Shown here in pieces: positions 53,201-64,000 of a DNA stretch of 64,000 nt. Under the pieces are notes generated by a model that was given only the letters and a program-made list of their open reading frames with translations, was not told the origin of the DNA and did not search any database. Source of the stretch: Strix aluco. Lineage: Eukaryota > Chordata > Aves > Strigiformes > Strigidae. Made by a program: the position numbers and the translations under genes. Every line of letters begins with the position of its first letter. Within the stretch, counting starts at the first letter, position 1. The stretch spans positions 13,013,001-13,077,000 of the forward strand of contig NC_133943.1 in assembly GCF_031877795.1 (NCBI RefSeq), in the 5' to 3' direction.

Positions 53201-56200
53201 TTAAGATACAAATGCTAGGCTCATCGGGTATTTCCTTAGTCTACTTCCTCCAGGTGCAGAGCAAGACTCACACTAATTCTGAGCCAGCAGGTGGCATTAA
53301 CATCTCATCTACCCTAACCCAACACAGTGTTAGGCAGACACTGGACACAGGCAAGCTTACAAGCCCTGTTTAAGCCCCATACCTAATGAGTAGTTTTCAA
53401 TGACAATTTGTACAATGGCATGGAAAATTAACTACAGTCGTGCATGAAGCATTCCACTATCCATTCTGACAAAAGACAGAATTGCCTGCTCCTGCCTGCC
53501 TGATGGTTGGCTGCATTTCCCATCTCTCCTATCAGCAAGACTCTGTCAGGTATACGCTGAGGAACTTGCATCAGAACCTTATCCTAGCATGCAGTAAGAC
53601 ACTTAAAAGGTAATAGCAACAGTAGTAATAAAGTTTAACAGTGGGAGCACATTTTTAATTTGTGCAATAAGCCTTTAAGAGTAACAAAAGTGGGGACATG
53701 TCCCTCTTTAAATGATGATTTACTGCGTAAGAAATTGATTTGGGACTCAGTAGATGCGAGTTCCTATTTTCTGCTGATTTTCAAAACTTCCTGTGCAGAT
53801 GCTGAGAAGTACACGAGTCTGCCATTAGTACAGGCAGAGAAAATACTTCCTTACCTCAAACAAATGTAAGAATAAAGTCCACTGAACACTGAGGTGCTTG
53901 TGCTCTTGTGTTATAAACTCCTAAATGGAAACCCTATTTACAGGGGGTAGGAGAGGAAGAGGGAATCAGGCCTTTAATAAAAACATCACTGACTTTGTAT
54001 CAAAGCCCACAAAAATAAAATGCAGTCAGTGCATCATTTCAACAATGGAAAAAGAATTAAGAAAAAAGAAATAACAAAACCAACCAAAAAACCACTTTAA
54101 AATGAGAAATATATGGGGACGTTTTTGCTTTTCTTTCACCTTGAAGTTCAAGTAATTCAGAACATAACTTCAAAAAGCTAAAAAGAGTCCAGTGGACAGG
54201 TTTTTAAAACAGTCATTAAAACTTACTCTCCTTAGTACTGTACGGAAGTAGCACCTTCATTATCCTGGAGGGGAAATCAGAAATTAAGATCCAAAAAGGA
54301 CCAGGAATTTACTTCTTCCAAGTATACGATGAAAACAGTATTAACACAGGCAGTGAACACATCAGTCACTGTTCGAAGCTACCGAATGAGTAAATTCTAA
54401 TACAAAGTTTCACTTGTATTAAATAAGAACTAGTAGTCTTAAGGTATTGATCCCCTTTGCATTAGGAAAGTTTGTAGGATTATTCCCATCCACTTGAATG
54501 AGCTAGTGGAGACAGCTTTCAGTTGCCACCCATCTTCCATACTAGAAATCCCAGTGTTTTCATGTAAATGCCTGCTGGAATTTAGGTGTTTTTAATTTAA
54601 CCCTACCCTTCCTTTTTTTTTTTGTCCAGTAGAAAAACTTGCTAAGAATTCCAGGGCCTGCCACAGATACAGAAGGAAGTTAATGAAAAATGTTAATGTT
54701 CTACAAGTCCACATGCTGCTACACAAAACAAAAATACACAGATATAAAGAAAAGCTGATACGTAAACAGTACTATCACTCAGTCACTTAACCACCGAAGT
54801 CGAAGTCTAGAATAACACTTAAATCTTGGGCATTCGTGTAACACCTGTTTTCTGATAATGCTTCAATTTCTTACAGGTAGCGAGTTCTTGGACTTTTTCT
54901 AGAGTTTGCTTACCACTGCACTTCCTGCTCTGAGACATCTGAACAGAGACTCCTATTCATCTACAAATGACTTGTCATCAGCCAAATATTATAGACCTTA
55001 TGTCTAGAAACTCAATTCTTCTTGTCCAGGTCTCCAAAGAGCTCGTCTTTTAGAATTTAAATTTCACCTTCTGGGTTCCCATGTAACAAGCACCTCTGAA
55101 GAAACTCCAAGAGAAATGTAGAGAAAGGAATAAGGGGTTCACTGCATAAGAGAATCTGGGAGTAATAGCAAAAGCCTTCATGGATCACCTTTCCACAGTT
55201 CTTGCTGTGAAGACTTGCCCCAGGGCCTGTGCTTAAAAACAAGGGAAATTGAGATGCATGCTTCCACTGCAGCCACAATGCAAAAGAAGCAGACAGCCTG
55301 CCTGCTGCAGATGACCTTTACTGAAAAGGGCTGCAGTAGATCTGCTGCATGAGAGAAGGATCTTCAGTGCATAAGAAAACCTCAGGCAAATGAGGGGATG
55401 TGTGGGGTCAGTCTGCGTTTAGTAAGATATGATCTTTTTCAGGAGTAAGGGAGAAGCTGGTATTTTCTTTCTTCACACATATAGACCCCTAGAAGTACAG
55501 CAGCACCTGCTCTGTCACCCTGCTAACCAGGGCAACAATGTAACTTTGTGGGTATAACTTCAGACCTACAAAAGAATCGGTGTTAACTAGCATTACAGCT
55601 TAAGTTGTAATGCCTTCTGGCCTGCTTTGAGACCTTTAATATTTCACACTAGAAGCGAATACAGTTTGCAGATCACATTTTAGAACTTGGCTTCAAAAGC
55701 CAAATTGATAACTTAGCACTTCAAACGACAACTGAAAAATTTAAAACTTACTTTCATGACATTATCCAGAACTTGGGTTTCAGTAAAGGCCTTCTGTTTC
55801 AAAAACCAACCGAAAAGCTACACCCATAACAAAAGTACCTTTCCTTTTAGAACGCACTGACAATATTGGATTTGCAGGAAGTTATTAAACAGCTACTAGT
55901 AACGCAAAAGAGTGATAAAAGACATGACCACACATGCAGCTTAAATTTGGGGGGAAAAAGTGCTGCATTTTTTGCAGACCAATTATTTTAAATAACAACC
56001 CTGGTCAAATTACAGTTTTCTCTCATGTAGTTGCATAGTTCTTAAGTCTAGAAAACAAACACTAAGAGAAAGAAGTTATTTTCACCTGTAAATAGCTGCT
56101 AGATTGTTTATAAGATAATACAATATCATTGATGACTTCTGGCCTCCCAAGAACCCTTTGCTAGGGGAAAGCAATGAAAAAAACAACCCCCAACCCTCAG

Positions 56201-57126
56201 AGTCTAATAATGCTTGAAGTTATTTCGTGATACATAACAGCCCCTCCAGCTCAAAAGAAAGGGTATTTAAGAACCATTAAACTTCACCCCATTCATTGGG
56301 TACAAGGAGCAATCAGGACTAATAACTGTACTTCAGGACTGTTAATAGCCTGGCTTGAAAACCATTATTCTGAAAAACAGTATGTACTGAAAAATAAGGT
56401 TACCTAGGCAATGTAAAACACAAGCCACCAGGAAAAACACGTCTGGGTCTGTACGCTTGTACAAAGACTGGAAGAAATGCCAACAGCTGCAGCTCAGGTC
56501 CGTCTTCCCCGGCAGACAGGGATGCTAGAGGCCCGACGTGAATCCCAACCGAGTCAAAAGGATGTACTCATGTGCTCACCCCTCTCCCGGCTCCCCCATT
56601 TTCTCATTCCCACTACTTCTGTAAGGACAGCACCGTAAAACGGGCGGCCGAACAGCCGCCGGGCACCGCTCCCAGCCCGCGCCCCGGGAAGGGCCCGCTC
56701 CCCGTTCCGCGCGCTGAGGCCGGGGGCGGGCGGGGAGCGCGGGGCTCGGCCCCGGGCGGGAGGGGGGCCCTGCCCGCCGCGCTCCCTCCAGCCCCTGCTA
56801 GAAGGGTCGAGGAGAAGGATGCCCGTGAGCTGCTGCCGCCGATCCCCAGGGGGGGACGCGGGGGCAGGAGCCGCTTGCCCGCAGACCCACGGCTCCGGCC
56901 TCCCAGGGCGAAGGAGGGGAGGAGAGGCTGCTGCCGTCGCGCCCCTCGGCCCCTGCCCAGGCCGCTCCCCGCCGCGGGGGGAGCCCACGAGGGCCTCGGC
57001 GAGGGCAGCCCCTCCTCCCGGAGGGCAGGAGAGGCGCAGGGCGACGCGGGCAGGCGGCTCTGGGCGAGCTGGCTGCCCCCGTCGCTGGGTGGGGGGGCTC
57101 GGGACGGCTGCCCCGTGAGATCTCAC
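44282..57126 (-). other. PWWP2A: PWWP2A intron 1 (12.8 kb)
   Basis: The intron has a GTGAGA donor at 57126 and a polypyrimidine/TTTAAG acceptor at 44282. The first 500 bp are extremely GC-rich and open in several frames (for example 56554-57126), but this is CpG-island intron and not exon. The remainder is AT-rich with no recognised gene. It holds a perfect 13-bp hairpin at 49142-49173, short AC and TA microsatellites (51976-51990, 49327-49339), and a weak CR1-like patch near 52785-52940. Confidence 0.85.
49142..49173. repeat. Perfect 13-bp inverted repeat with 6-nt spacer
   Basis: GAATTTGTATTAC is followed by AGATAT and then its exact reverse complement. The arms are AT-rich, which allows hairpin or cruciform formation. 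It lies deep in PWWP2A intron 1, away from exons. It could be a MITE remnant or chance. Confidence 0.8.
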
Positions 57127-57812
57127 CTTTTCGAGAGGTCCATGAGGACCCCAGAAAAAAGCTTCTCTCCCAGCCGGAACGAGACCACCAGGGCGTCCTC
57201 GATGATGTGATCCAGGGTGACCCGCACCTCGGAGCCCGGCAGCAGCGGAGCCTCCACCTCCCCTCCGGCCGGAGCCACGGGCACCGGGGACTTGGGCTCG
57301 ACAGCGGCGGCATCAGCAGCATCCGGCTCCTCCTCCTCCGGCCGGGACGGCTCCTCCCCGGGCTCCGGCTCCGCGGAGCCCCCAGTAGCCGGCGGGCAGG
57401 GCTGCGGCTCCTCCTCGGGAAGTTCAGGGTGCCCAGCAGGCGGCGGGCAGGGCTGCGGCTCCTCCTCGGACTCCGGGCTGGGTGCTCCCCGGTGCTCGGC
57501 CTGGGGCGAGCCCACCTCCGGGGTGGAGGGCGGCAGCGTCTCCGTCCTCTCAGCTTCCGGCTCCCGAGTCCCGGCCGGGCTCCGGGCGAGCTGCACAGGC
57601 GGCGGCTCCTCGGCCTCGCCGGGAGCAATCTTCCCCCCATCGGCCTCCTCCCCATCAGGCACCACCGACTCCACAGCCTCGGTGACGGCAGGGAGAGGGT
57701 CCGCACCGGCCTCGCTGCCCGGGATAGGCTCCATCTCGGGCTCAGCTTCACCAGCCCCCCCATCGCCCGGCACCGCTGCAGTCGCTGCCGCCTCCGCAGC
57801 CATGGCCGCCAT
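57127..57812 (-). CDS. PWWP2A: PWWP2A first coding exon
   Basis: This 686-nt exon runs from the ATG at 57812-57810 to the donor AAAAG|GTGAGA at 57127/57126. It encodes residues 1-228 plus two bases of Arg229. The N terminus MAAMAAEAAATAA matches the family start, and the ATG has A at -3 and G at +4. A second in-frame ATG (57803) is Met4. The middle is a low-complexity Pro/Glu-rich region with a 17-residue duplicated unit (EEEPQPCPP). The conserved end GSEVRVTLDHIIEDALVVSF, then RLGEKLFSGVLMDLSKR, leads into exon 2. The frame stays open upstream to 58022, but the CCAAT boxes lie in that stretch, so a longer N terminus is unlikely. The frames open on other strands and phases here are GC-rich shadows. 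Confidence 0.95.
57391..57470 (-). repeat. PWWP2A: 51-bp tandem duplication inside PWWP2A exon 1
   Basis: The same 28-base block starts at 57391 and again at 57442, exactly 51 bases (17 codons) apart, so the frame is kept. It duplicates EEEPQPCPP plus linker in the proline-rich N-terminal region. It probably accounts for part of the extra length relative to the human protein. Confidence 0.85.
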
Positions 57813-57815
57813 TTT
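57805..57815 (-). promoter_or_regulatory. PWWP2A: YY1-type motif overlapping the initiator ATG
   Basis: AAAATGGCGGC on the - strand fits the YY1 consensus AANATGGCGGC exactly and contains the start codon. Such sites are common just downstream of start sites in CpG-island genes, which suggests a short 5' UTR. Confidence 0.6.
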
Positions 57816-58200
57816 CTCTGCTGCTTCACCGCCGCCTCCCTCCAGCAGCGGGATCGATAACCACGGCCTTCCCCGCCCGCCTGGGAGGGAGAGCCCGCCC
57901 CCTAGGCTCGTGTCCGGTAGCCTATTGGTGGGCGCGGTGCAACTTTCTGCTTCTACTGGAGAGCAGAGTAGTCCGTCAAGCCCAGCGGGAACTTCTCGTT
58001 GGCCAGCGGGGACTTCATTCAATGGAGAGTCGGGAAGAGGAAGAAGGGGTGTGGCTCGAGGCTTTACAGGCCGTTACAGATTAGAGGGGTTGAGCCTCTA
58101 GGGCTGCTCCGCCATTTCATTGGTGGAGGGAGGAGCCTCTCCCGCGGGAGGCTGGTAATTGGCGGTGCCAGACGTCCGTCAGGGGGGCGCGAGGCAGGAG
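57813..58200 (-). promoter_or_regulatory. PWWP2A: PWWP2A promoter/5' UTR with three inverted CCAAT boxes
   Basis: ATTGG (CCAAT on the - strand) occurs at 57924-57928, 58119-58123 and 58158-58162, in TATTGGTG, CATTGGTG and AATTGGCG contexts suitable for NF-Y. Transcription probably starts between about 57830 and 57900, giving a short 5' UTR. The exact start site is not determinable from sequence alone. Confidence 0.6.
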
Positions 58201-58520
58201 CTGCGTGGTGGCTGGCATGCGCGCTGCGGGCGGGTGGCCGGGAGAGGGCGCGAGGGAAGATGGCGAGGGCGGGAGGGCGGCCCTCAGCGGGGTTAGCTCG
58301 CCCTGGAGCGGCACCCGCACCCGGGAGAGGTCGTCTCTGCCTCCCAGCTTGTACAGCGCCGCGCCCGCTGCCGCGCGTGGGGAGGCGGGGTGCTGCTGGT
58401 CTGTGGCGCTACCTGCCCCTGTGCTGTGGGGGAGAGCGGGCCCCTTACTGAGGGGAGGGGGGCCAGTGAAAGACAGCGTGGTGAGCGGGCGGGTCGCTGG
58501 GGAGAGGGAAAATGTGAGGA

Positions 58521-59790
58521 AGGCAGTGGGCCTGGTGTCTTTTGTGAGGTAAATCGACACTTTAGAAGATGTAAGTAGCATGGATTAGGTACATCGGATA
58601 AAGGTGAAAGGCGCAGTGTTCAAAGGGGGAGACAAAGAGTTAACACTTTCCCTTAAGATGTTCTGAATCAGTGATCTTTCTTCCTGTGGGATCAATAGTT
58701 GCTACCGTGTGGACATTTTGCGCCCCCCCCTCCCCTCCCCGCCGTAGGAAATCTTGTATTCCTAAACAGAAATTAATTAAAAAGGAAAGGTTTTAACTCT
58801 GTTATGTACATGATTTTACATTTTGGGAAGCCGGGTCCTTTGTAGAAAGGAGGGATTTGTTAGAAGAATGGATGAGAAAGAAAAGTGGGAGCAACTGGAA
58901 GCAGAAAGACAAAAGTGATCTTAAAGCATGGATGGTTTTATTCCTCCTGGTTCTATTATGAGACATACATTGTTCAACAACAAATGAAATTTTCTGAAAA
59001 GTAGCAAGTGAAATCTGTAAGATTTTCTTTAAAAATAAAGTATTCCTTTTCTTTCATGTTAGTGACATTTATTGGCAGACTTCAAAGTTGCTACCAACCA
59101 TATGCTTACAATAGAAACAGAGCTGCACCCCGGGTTGTCAGGTAAAAAACTTATTTTTATAAAATGGGCATTAAGAACTAACGAAATTTTGCAAGGGGTA
59201 TGAGAAAAAAATGCTTGATCAGATTTAAGGCCTGGTGCTACACTTACCTTTCTCCCCTTCATTGTAGGAAAAATGAGTTATATGTAGTTAAAGGACTACA
59301 GTAATGCAAAGAATTTTTTTTTAGTAATAATAAATGAGGACATGGAAAAAATAGCCTTCTGTAACAGTAAAAAAAGCTATGTGTAACCGTATGCAAGTAA
59401 AACATCATTTTCTAAGCTGCTAGCTATAAGATTTTAGTAAGTAATAAAGGCATGATTAACCTACTCTGTTGTCCCGATCATAGTGGTTTGACTTATGTAA
59501 CAGACATAAAGACTCTTCCTTTTGTATCTGATAGTGGTTTACTTTGCATGGTGGACATGTTTGCATTACTGGTGGTGTAAAGTGTGTCAGAAACATATGG
59601 GGACATCAGGAAGAACAGCTAGACACATTTCTGGAGACATACATTAGAAATAAGAAATTTGCTAAAGATAAAACTGCTTAATAAATTTTTGTATGTTTTA
59701 CCACCATATCTGTTAAATCAATGGTTTGGTAGTGTGGGTGTGTAGAATAGAATGTGTTTATTGGGGGAAGGAGTAGTAGATACTGAATTT
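58521..59790. other. Upstream flank of PWWP2A, no gene recognised
   Basis: Composition drops from CpG island to AT-rich. A candidate + strand donor (GAG|GTAAAT) is at 58548/58549. It might be part of an intron of a divergent transcript. No protein is recognised. Confidence 0.5.
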
Positions 59791-59791
59791 C

Positions 59792-59818
59792 TTTTTTTTT
59801 TTTTTTTTTTTTTTTTTT
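59792..59818. repeat. Uninterrupted 27-T tract
   Basis: A 27-base T homopolymer is followed by CCAG. On the + strand it would be an exceptionally strong polypyrimidine tract. On the - strand it could be the A-tail of an old retroposed sequence. Confidence 0.9.
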
Positions 59819-59822
59819 CCAG

Positions 59823-59910
59823 CCATGCTTGCAGCTTTGTCAGTCTGTATCACAGAGAAACAGCAGATGGATTCAGCGTATGATCTGTGGCTTAAATGAA
59901 ATCAGATTTG
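59823..59910 (+). ncRNA. Putative internal exon of a divergent (probably noncoding) transcript
   Basis: This is an 88-bp block with an acceptor of 27 T plus CCAG immediately before it and a near-consensus donor G|GTAAGC after it (59911). It holds a short frame from ATG at 59825 to TGA, 24 residues without known domain, so a noncoding role is more likely. It lies about 2 kb upstream of PWWP2A on the opposite strand. A GAG|GTAAAT donor at 58548 and a second YY1-like motif (AAGATGGCGAG, 58257) suggest a possible first exon in the CpG island. Splicing is inferred only. The alternative is chance, or a retroposed fragment on the - strand. Confidence 0.35.
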
Positions 59911-62900
59911 GTAAGCTTTTCCAAAACTACCTACCATTAATACTACTTCCAAAACATTTTGAAACAATTTAGTTAAACCATATTTGTAAAAGATCTGTAT
60001 TCCATATCCTGAGGCCATAATGCTTTGAAAGATGGCAGCTGTCTAGGCACCCCTAAGGCTGAATATGTTCTTTGCCAGAATTCTGGAAAATAATGAGAAT
60101 ATTTGTGTTGCTACTGAGTTACCTTCATTTCAAAGCTATCCGTGTGCAAGGATTTCAGTTTTAATTCAGATCTGAGATTTCAGGTTTTTCTGTATGTTTT
60201 GCTAAGGAGAATGCAATAGTGGCTCTGGAAGGTTCACAGAAGTAGCAAATGGTTTGTAACGAGTTCTCATGTTGAAGAAGCTGTGTATAAAAGAAAAGGT
60301 TGTAGGAGTGGAAGAAGGACTCTGCTGTTCTTTCCGCTCATTATTTTTGTTCTGTGCAATTATGACAACATATGACATGTAGAAAATGAAAATTTATTTC
60401 CTAGAAACTTTACCTTATTCAGATGAGTCCTAGGACAGATTAAAGAAACATATTAGTGAAGATAGCTCATATGTAACACCAGAATTGTTTTTACATTGCT
60501 CTCCTATGCAAAGACTTTCACTGTGCTTGAAGGTACTCCAACTATATTTCAGCAGTAGACCAAATCATGCTCTGCATGCACTGGACTGTTCTGCACATAG
60601 AGGTATGATCATCTGTTTGAATGCTGCTTTCCTTATTAATGTCTTACACTAGTAGTAATCTGTTTCTTCATTCCAAGACTAATATTGCGATGAAAAGGCG
60701 TCACATTAGCTACAAGGGCTGACAGGGTACAGGGATATGTGTTTTTAAATTATTTTTTACTTTTTACTCAGGAGCCATAGTACTATATTTCAAAAGCTTA
60801 CAAACACTTGCACTCAGAAGTTTGCAAAAGCAAAGTTGCCAGACAGCTCTCATGCCAGAGCTGTCACGGTCCTTACTATAAAACAGCATGGCTTGTGTAG
60901 ATACTTTGTACGGTTGGTGATTTTAATTGTGCTAGCCGGTCAGTTCAGTTAGCCACAGTTCATTTCTCTGGTGCTGCTGTGCCATGGCATAGAAGGATGG
61001 CAGTAAATTCTGAGCCTACAAGAAATTACCAACTAATACAAAGAGATTACTTAGCCCTCGAGCTGATGGGACATTAAGATCCAATAGCTCAGCCCAGCAG
61101 GCTTTTTGTTATGTTAAATTCAGACTTATGTAGAGGATGGGCGTAAAATGGAAGATTTCCTCTTGCAAAACTTCAGCGAGGTTAATGCTTACTGAAATCC
61201 ACCTTGTTTTTCAGCAGATGTTGCTTATGGCAGACAGTTACCATTAAAATGGTATCTGGCAGCTTTTACATCTCCTGGAGTCCCCAGCAATCCGTATGCT
61301 AAGCATAGGAGACAAATCGGGGTCTGTGGCTTGTTAACACTCTGAATTGTTTCTTTGCAATAACAGAGCAGTTTAAACTACTGGCGGGTGGGTCTTAAAA
61401 TAGAATGTAAACAGCTCTTTTGCATGTTGGAGGTGCTATATGTGCTTTCAAAAGAGGTAAATACTGACATTTATATACCACTCTAATGGTCAACAGAAAT
61501 ATGATACCATAGGTAACCCTTAAATGAAAGTATACTAACAGTAGGCATGTAGATGCAGGATGAAACTTGTAAGTTTAACAAAAAAGCGCTCGCTATGTAT
61601 TTTTTTTTCCATCCCAAATTCCTTTGATCACCATTTAATTTCTGTTTATTTTAAATCTAGCCTGTAATCTCTTTAGGATAGGGTTTCTGTTCCTGTGGCT
61701 GGATTGCATAGTGATTGGCATAGTTGGGGCCTTGTTTCTGTCCTGGAATGCATAGAAACTGCCAAAATAAATTGAATGAAGTTAATGAAACAAATTGCAC
61801 TAATATACTTTCTGTAGATTAAAATTAGTCTCCATCTATTCAGAAAGTGGCAGAAAGGACAGAAGTAGAAAGAAGAAACTATGAATTTGAGAGAGAAACT
61901 GGTAAAATAGGAGGGAATAAAATTATGAATTTGATGGCAGGAAAAAAGCAAAGCTCTATGAAGATATGTTAGCAGCAGGCTGGGTAGCTGAAGAAGTTGT
62001 AGTAAGTTTGGGTTGAGGGAGTGAGCGGATGAGATGTGGTTGCATGATGCCTGTAAGAAGTAGATATGAGTGTATCTGTATTGTGTGCACGGGTATACAT
62101 GGGTGAAAGAATTGTTTCTGTGTGAGTAAGCTGGAATGCGATAAGGATCTGGGTCTGGCAGACTTGACTGTTTAAAGGCCTGTGCTGCTCAGCGTTAGTG
62201 ATACTGATTTGTTCTGTCATGACCCAAATGTATTATTGCAGTGACCAAACTGAATAGAAAATCTTGAAGTCTGTGAGTAGTCACAGCATGTATGTGTGTT
62301 TCAGTTAAGAAGTACATTAGGTTAGGGTGTCTGTAGCTTAAGATGATGTATAGTAGTAACATCATTCTTTGGGCATCAGGTTCCATAAAAGTGTATTACC
62401 ATGAAAGAGCCAACACAAAATGCAAGGTTGTAGTGGAACAATATACATAAACAGAGTATAATCAGGGTAGCAGTGAAGCCAAAGTGCGTGATTACAGCAT
62501 ATCTACAAATACTCAGTTTCCTTGAAGCTAATTTAGCTACCAGTAACAGTGAAACTGTGATAGCAGTCTCCAGAAAGGGCTGCACCCTGGTAATTGCCTA
62601 GTAGCTAGAATTTGTGGTGTTACTGGTATCCAAGCCAGCTGGATATGTGTAAGTTCACTTTGCCTGTTCACGATGCAACTGATCTGTCTTAGGGTAGGCA
62701 TATGAAAGCTCTAAACGAGTGTTTGGATTTATAGGGAGTGTTTGTAGTGTTTTGGTAGGATAGTAGATATTTTTCCTAACATCTAGACTGGGGCATGAGA
62801 ATATTAGATTAGAGGTTTACAATATGAAGTTCTAACAATCTTGCTGAGACTTTGTGACTCCACACATTAAAGGGATTGTGGTTTATATACATACAAAAGC

Positions 62901-64000
62901 TCCAGTCTTTGCTGGCTCTTTAGCAGCAACAACAATGAGAAATAGTGTGCTACAGGAAACATACTTTTCTCCCTGCGTCAATCTGAATCATAGTGGCAGT
63001 AGCTTCCTGTGACTGCTATAGTGACAATTTCCTGTGACCCGGAGGAAGGCCTGAGGGTCTCACAAAAACCTCCACAAGTCAGGGTTTAGGGACCACAGTT
63101 TTATGCTGTGTTAATAAATTCATTTTAACATTGTTCAGTGTTTGCAAGGCATGATCTGCCATTGTGAAATTGTCAAGGCTTTCCTATTTAAAAAGAAAAA
63201 GTGTAACCAATGAAAGCCAATGTATGTAAGCAATGCAGAGGAATATAAGCAAATGAGCAGAAAGTAAAGACTGGGTCTTGATTGTATGCTGCAGACTTAC
63301 TGCTTCTATAAGAAGTTAGGAAACTAATGCTCTTGAAACGGTTGTTAATTACATTTAAGCTGTTTTGAAACTTCATTATTGATTTATTACAGAAAATTGG
63401 TATGGGAGGAGAAAATAATCAGTCATTCCTGTAATGTTTAGTAACTGATTTTTGGAGCCATATGACTGTAGAGTTCATTGTGTTACATTTATGAATGATT
63501 ATTAAAGGATTTGTAAAATCTCACTGCATGCACGCATGCCCCAGAAGTCTACCCTGCAATTTGAAAAGTTAATTATATGCAAAATTTCTTGTGAACAAGA
63601 GATGAAGTCAACCATTGGGGCTTTACCTAATGTCTGTATGGAGAATTGATTTAAATCAATTACCATAGTTGGGGTTGCTTAAAAAAAAAATTGCAACTAG
63701 AAGTGAGCCCTTGGGGTGGAGCACTGGCATTAGCTCACTGCTGACACGTCTCACACTTATTTTATAATTTTAAAGAAACGTGAGTCTGAAACTACTTCGT
63801 GTCTTATCTTGTAATCTGACTGATTTCTGCTATCTTCTGAAATTTGTGTATCTGTAAGTACTGGTGATATCCACGTTGTATCTCTGCGTATTTTTCCATT
63901 CAGATAAAATAGCTTTGAAGGTGCAAAATTGCTAATACTATTATTGTTTCATATTTTGGCATCTAAAACCTTATCTCTAGTTTTGCATGCATACATTATA
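59911..64000. other. Intergenic or intron of an unknown transcript, no gene recognised
   Basis: AT-rich DNA without a recognised coding exon or repeat family. In vertebrates FABP6 follows PWWP2A on this side, but none of its coding exons is visible here, so it would lie beyond the window. Frames such as 61673-61951 and 61969-62220 are short and featureless. Confidence 0.5.

Larger units (their letters stand above)
56640..58520. promoter_or_regulatory. PWWP2A: CpG island spanning PWWP2A exon 1 and promoter
   Basis: About 1.9 kb of very GC-rich, CpG-dense sequence contrasts sharply with AT-rich flanks on both sides. It covers the start of intron 1, the first coding exon and the upstream region. 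There is no TATA box where a start site would be expected, so it fits a broad housekeeping-type promoter. A G-quadruplex-forming run lies at 56722-56744. Confidence 0.9.

Noticed and set aside
56554..57126. 190-codon - strand frame just after the exon 1 donor
   Set aside because: It lies entirely in intron 1 beyond a strong GTGAG donor. Openness is due to CpG-island composition.
56798..57829. 343-codon - strand frame overlapping PWWP2A exon 1 in another phase
   Set aside because: It is an Arg/Pro-rich out-of-frame shadow of the true exon and runs through the splice donor into intron.
57217..58101. 294-codon + strand frame antisense to PWWP2A
   Set aside because: The Gly/Ser-rich translation mirrors the exon's codon bias. 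No family resemblance.
57999..58451. 150-codon + strand frame in the CpG island
   Set aside because: Arg/Gly/Ala-rich with no domain. Any divergent transcript here is more likely noncoding.
1..64000. CRISPR arrays, operons, rRNA or tRNA genes, endogenous retroviral coding regions
   Set aside because: None was seen. The sequence is vertebrate nuclear DNA with spliced genes, and no regularly spaced repeats, cloverleaf genes or retroviral gene blocks were recognised by eye.

Overview
This window is nuclear DNA from a vertebrate, most probably a bird. The evidence is spliced genes with GT-AG introns of 8 and 13 kb, one CpG-island promoter, an avian-style CR1 LINE 3' end at about 13.97-14.25 kb, several older CR1-type relics, and no prokaryotic gene organisation. 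The species cannot be fixed from the sequence. Gene names rest on recognising encoded residues and splice junctions, since no search was run.

Layout: (1) 1-13.84 kb is the 3' end of TTC1 (tetratricopeptide repeat protein 1) on the + strand. It holds the penultimate coding exon (5191-5245), an 8 kb intron, and the terminal exon with stop codon, 3' UTR and AATAAA signal. (2) 13.84-41.45 kb is gene-poor DNA between two convergent genes. It contains a CR1 directly behind TTC1, a degraded antisense LINE near 17.5-18.1 kb, a GC-richer stretch at about 19.2-25.4 kb, a CR1 fragment at 29.1 kb, a possible hAT-type DNA transposon relic at 31.0-31.3 kb, and an old CR1 3' end at about 36.05-36.44 kb. No convincing protein gene was found there. 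(3) 41.45-57.9 kb is the complete coding part of PWWP2A on the - strand. It has a 3' UTR with poly(A) signal, a large terminal coding exon (42604-44281), a 12.8 kb intron, and a GC-rich first coding exon (57127-57812). The joined reading frame is 787 codons. (4) 56.6-58.5 kb is a CpG island with three inverted CCAAT boxes and a YY1-type motif on the PWWP2A initiator ATG. (5) 58.5-64 kb lies upstream of PWWP2A and has no recognised protein gene. It does hold one exon-like block at 59823-59910 with strong splice signals, compatible with a spliced transcript running divergently from the PWWP2A promoter.

Functionally, TTC1 is a cytosolic TPR adaptor, and PWWP2A is a chromatin reader that binds H2A.Z nucleosomes and recruits MTA/HDAC-containing complexes. 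The two are neighbours by conserved vertebrate synteny (TTC1 next to PWWP2A, as in human chromosome 5q33) and not as a pathway. No novel multi-gene system was found. The best leads are the putative divergent spliced transcript, an in-frame 51-bp tandem duplication in PWWP2A exon 1, and a perfect 13-bp hairpin in the PWWP2A intron.
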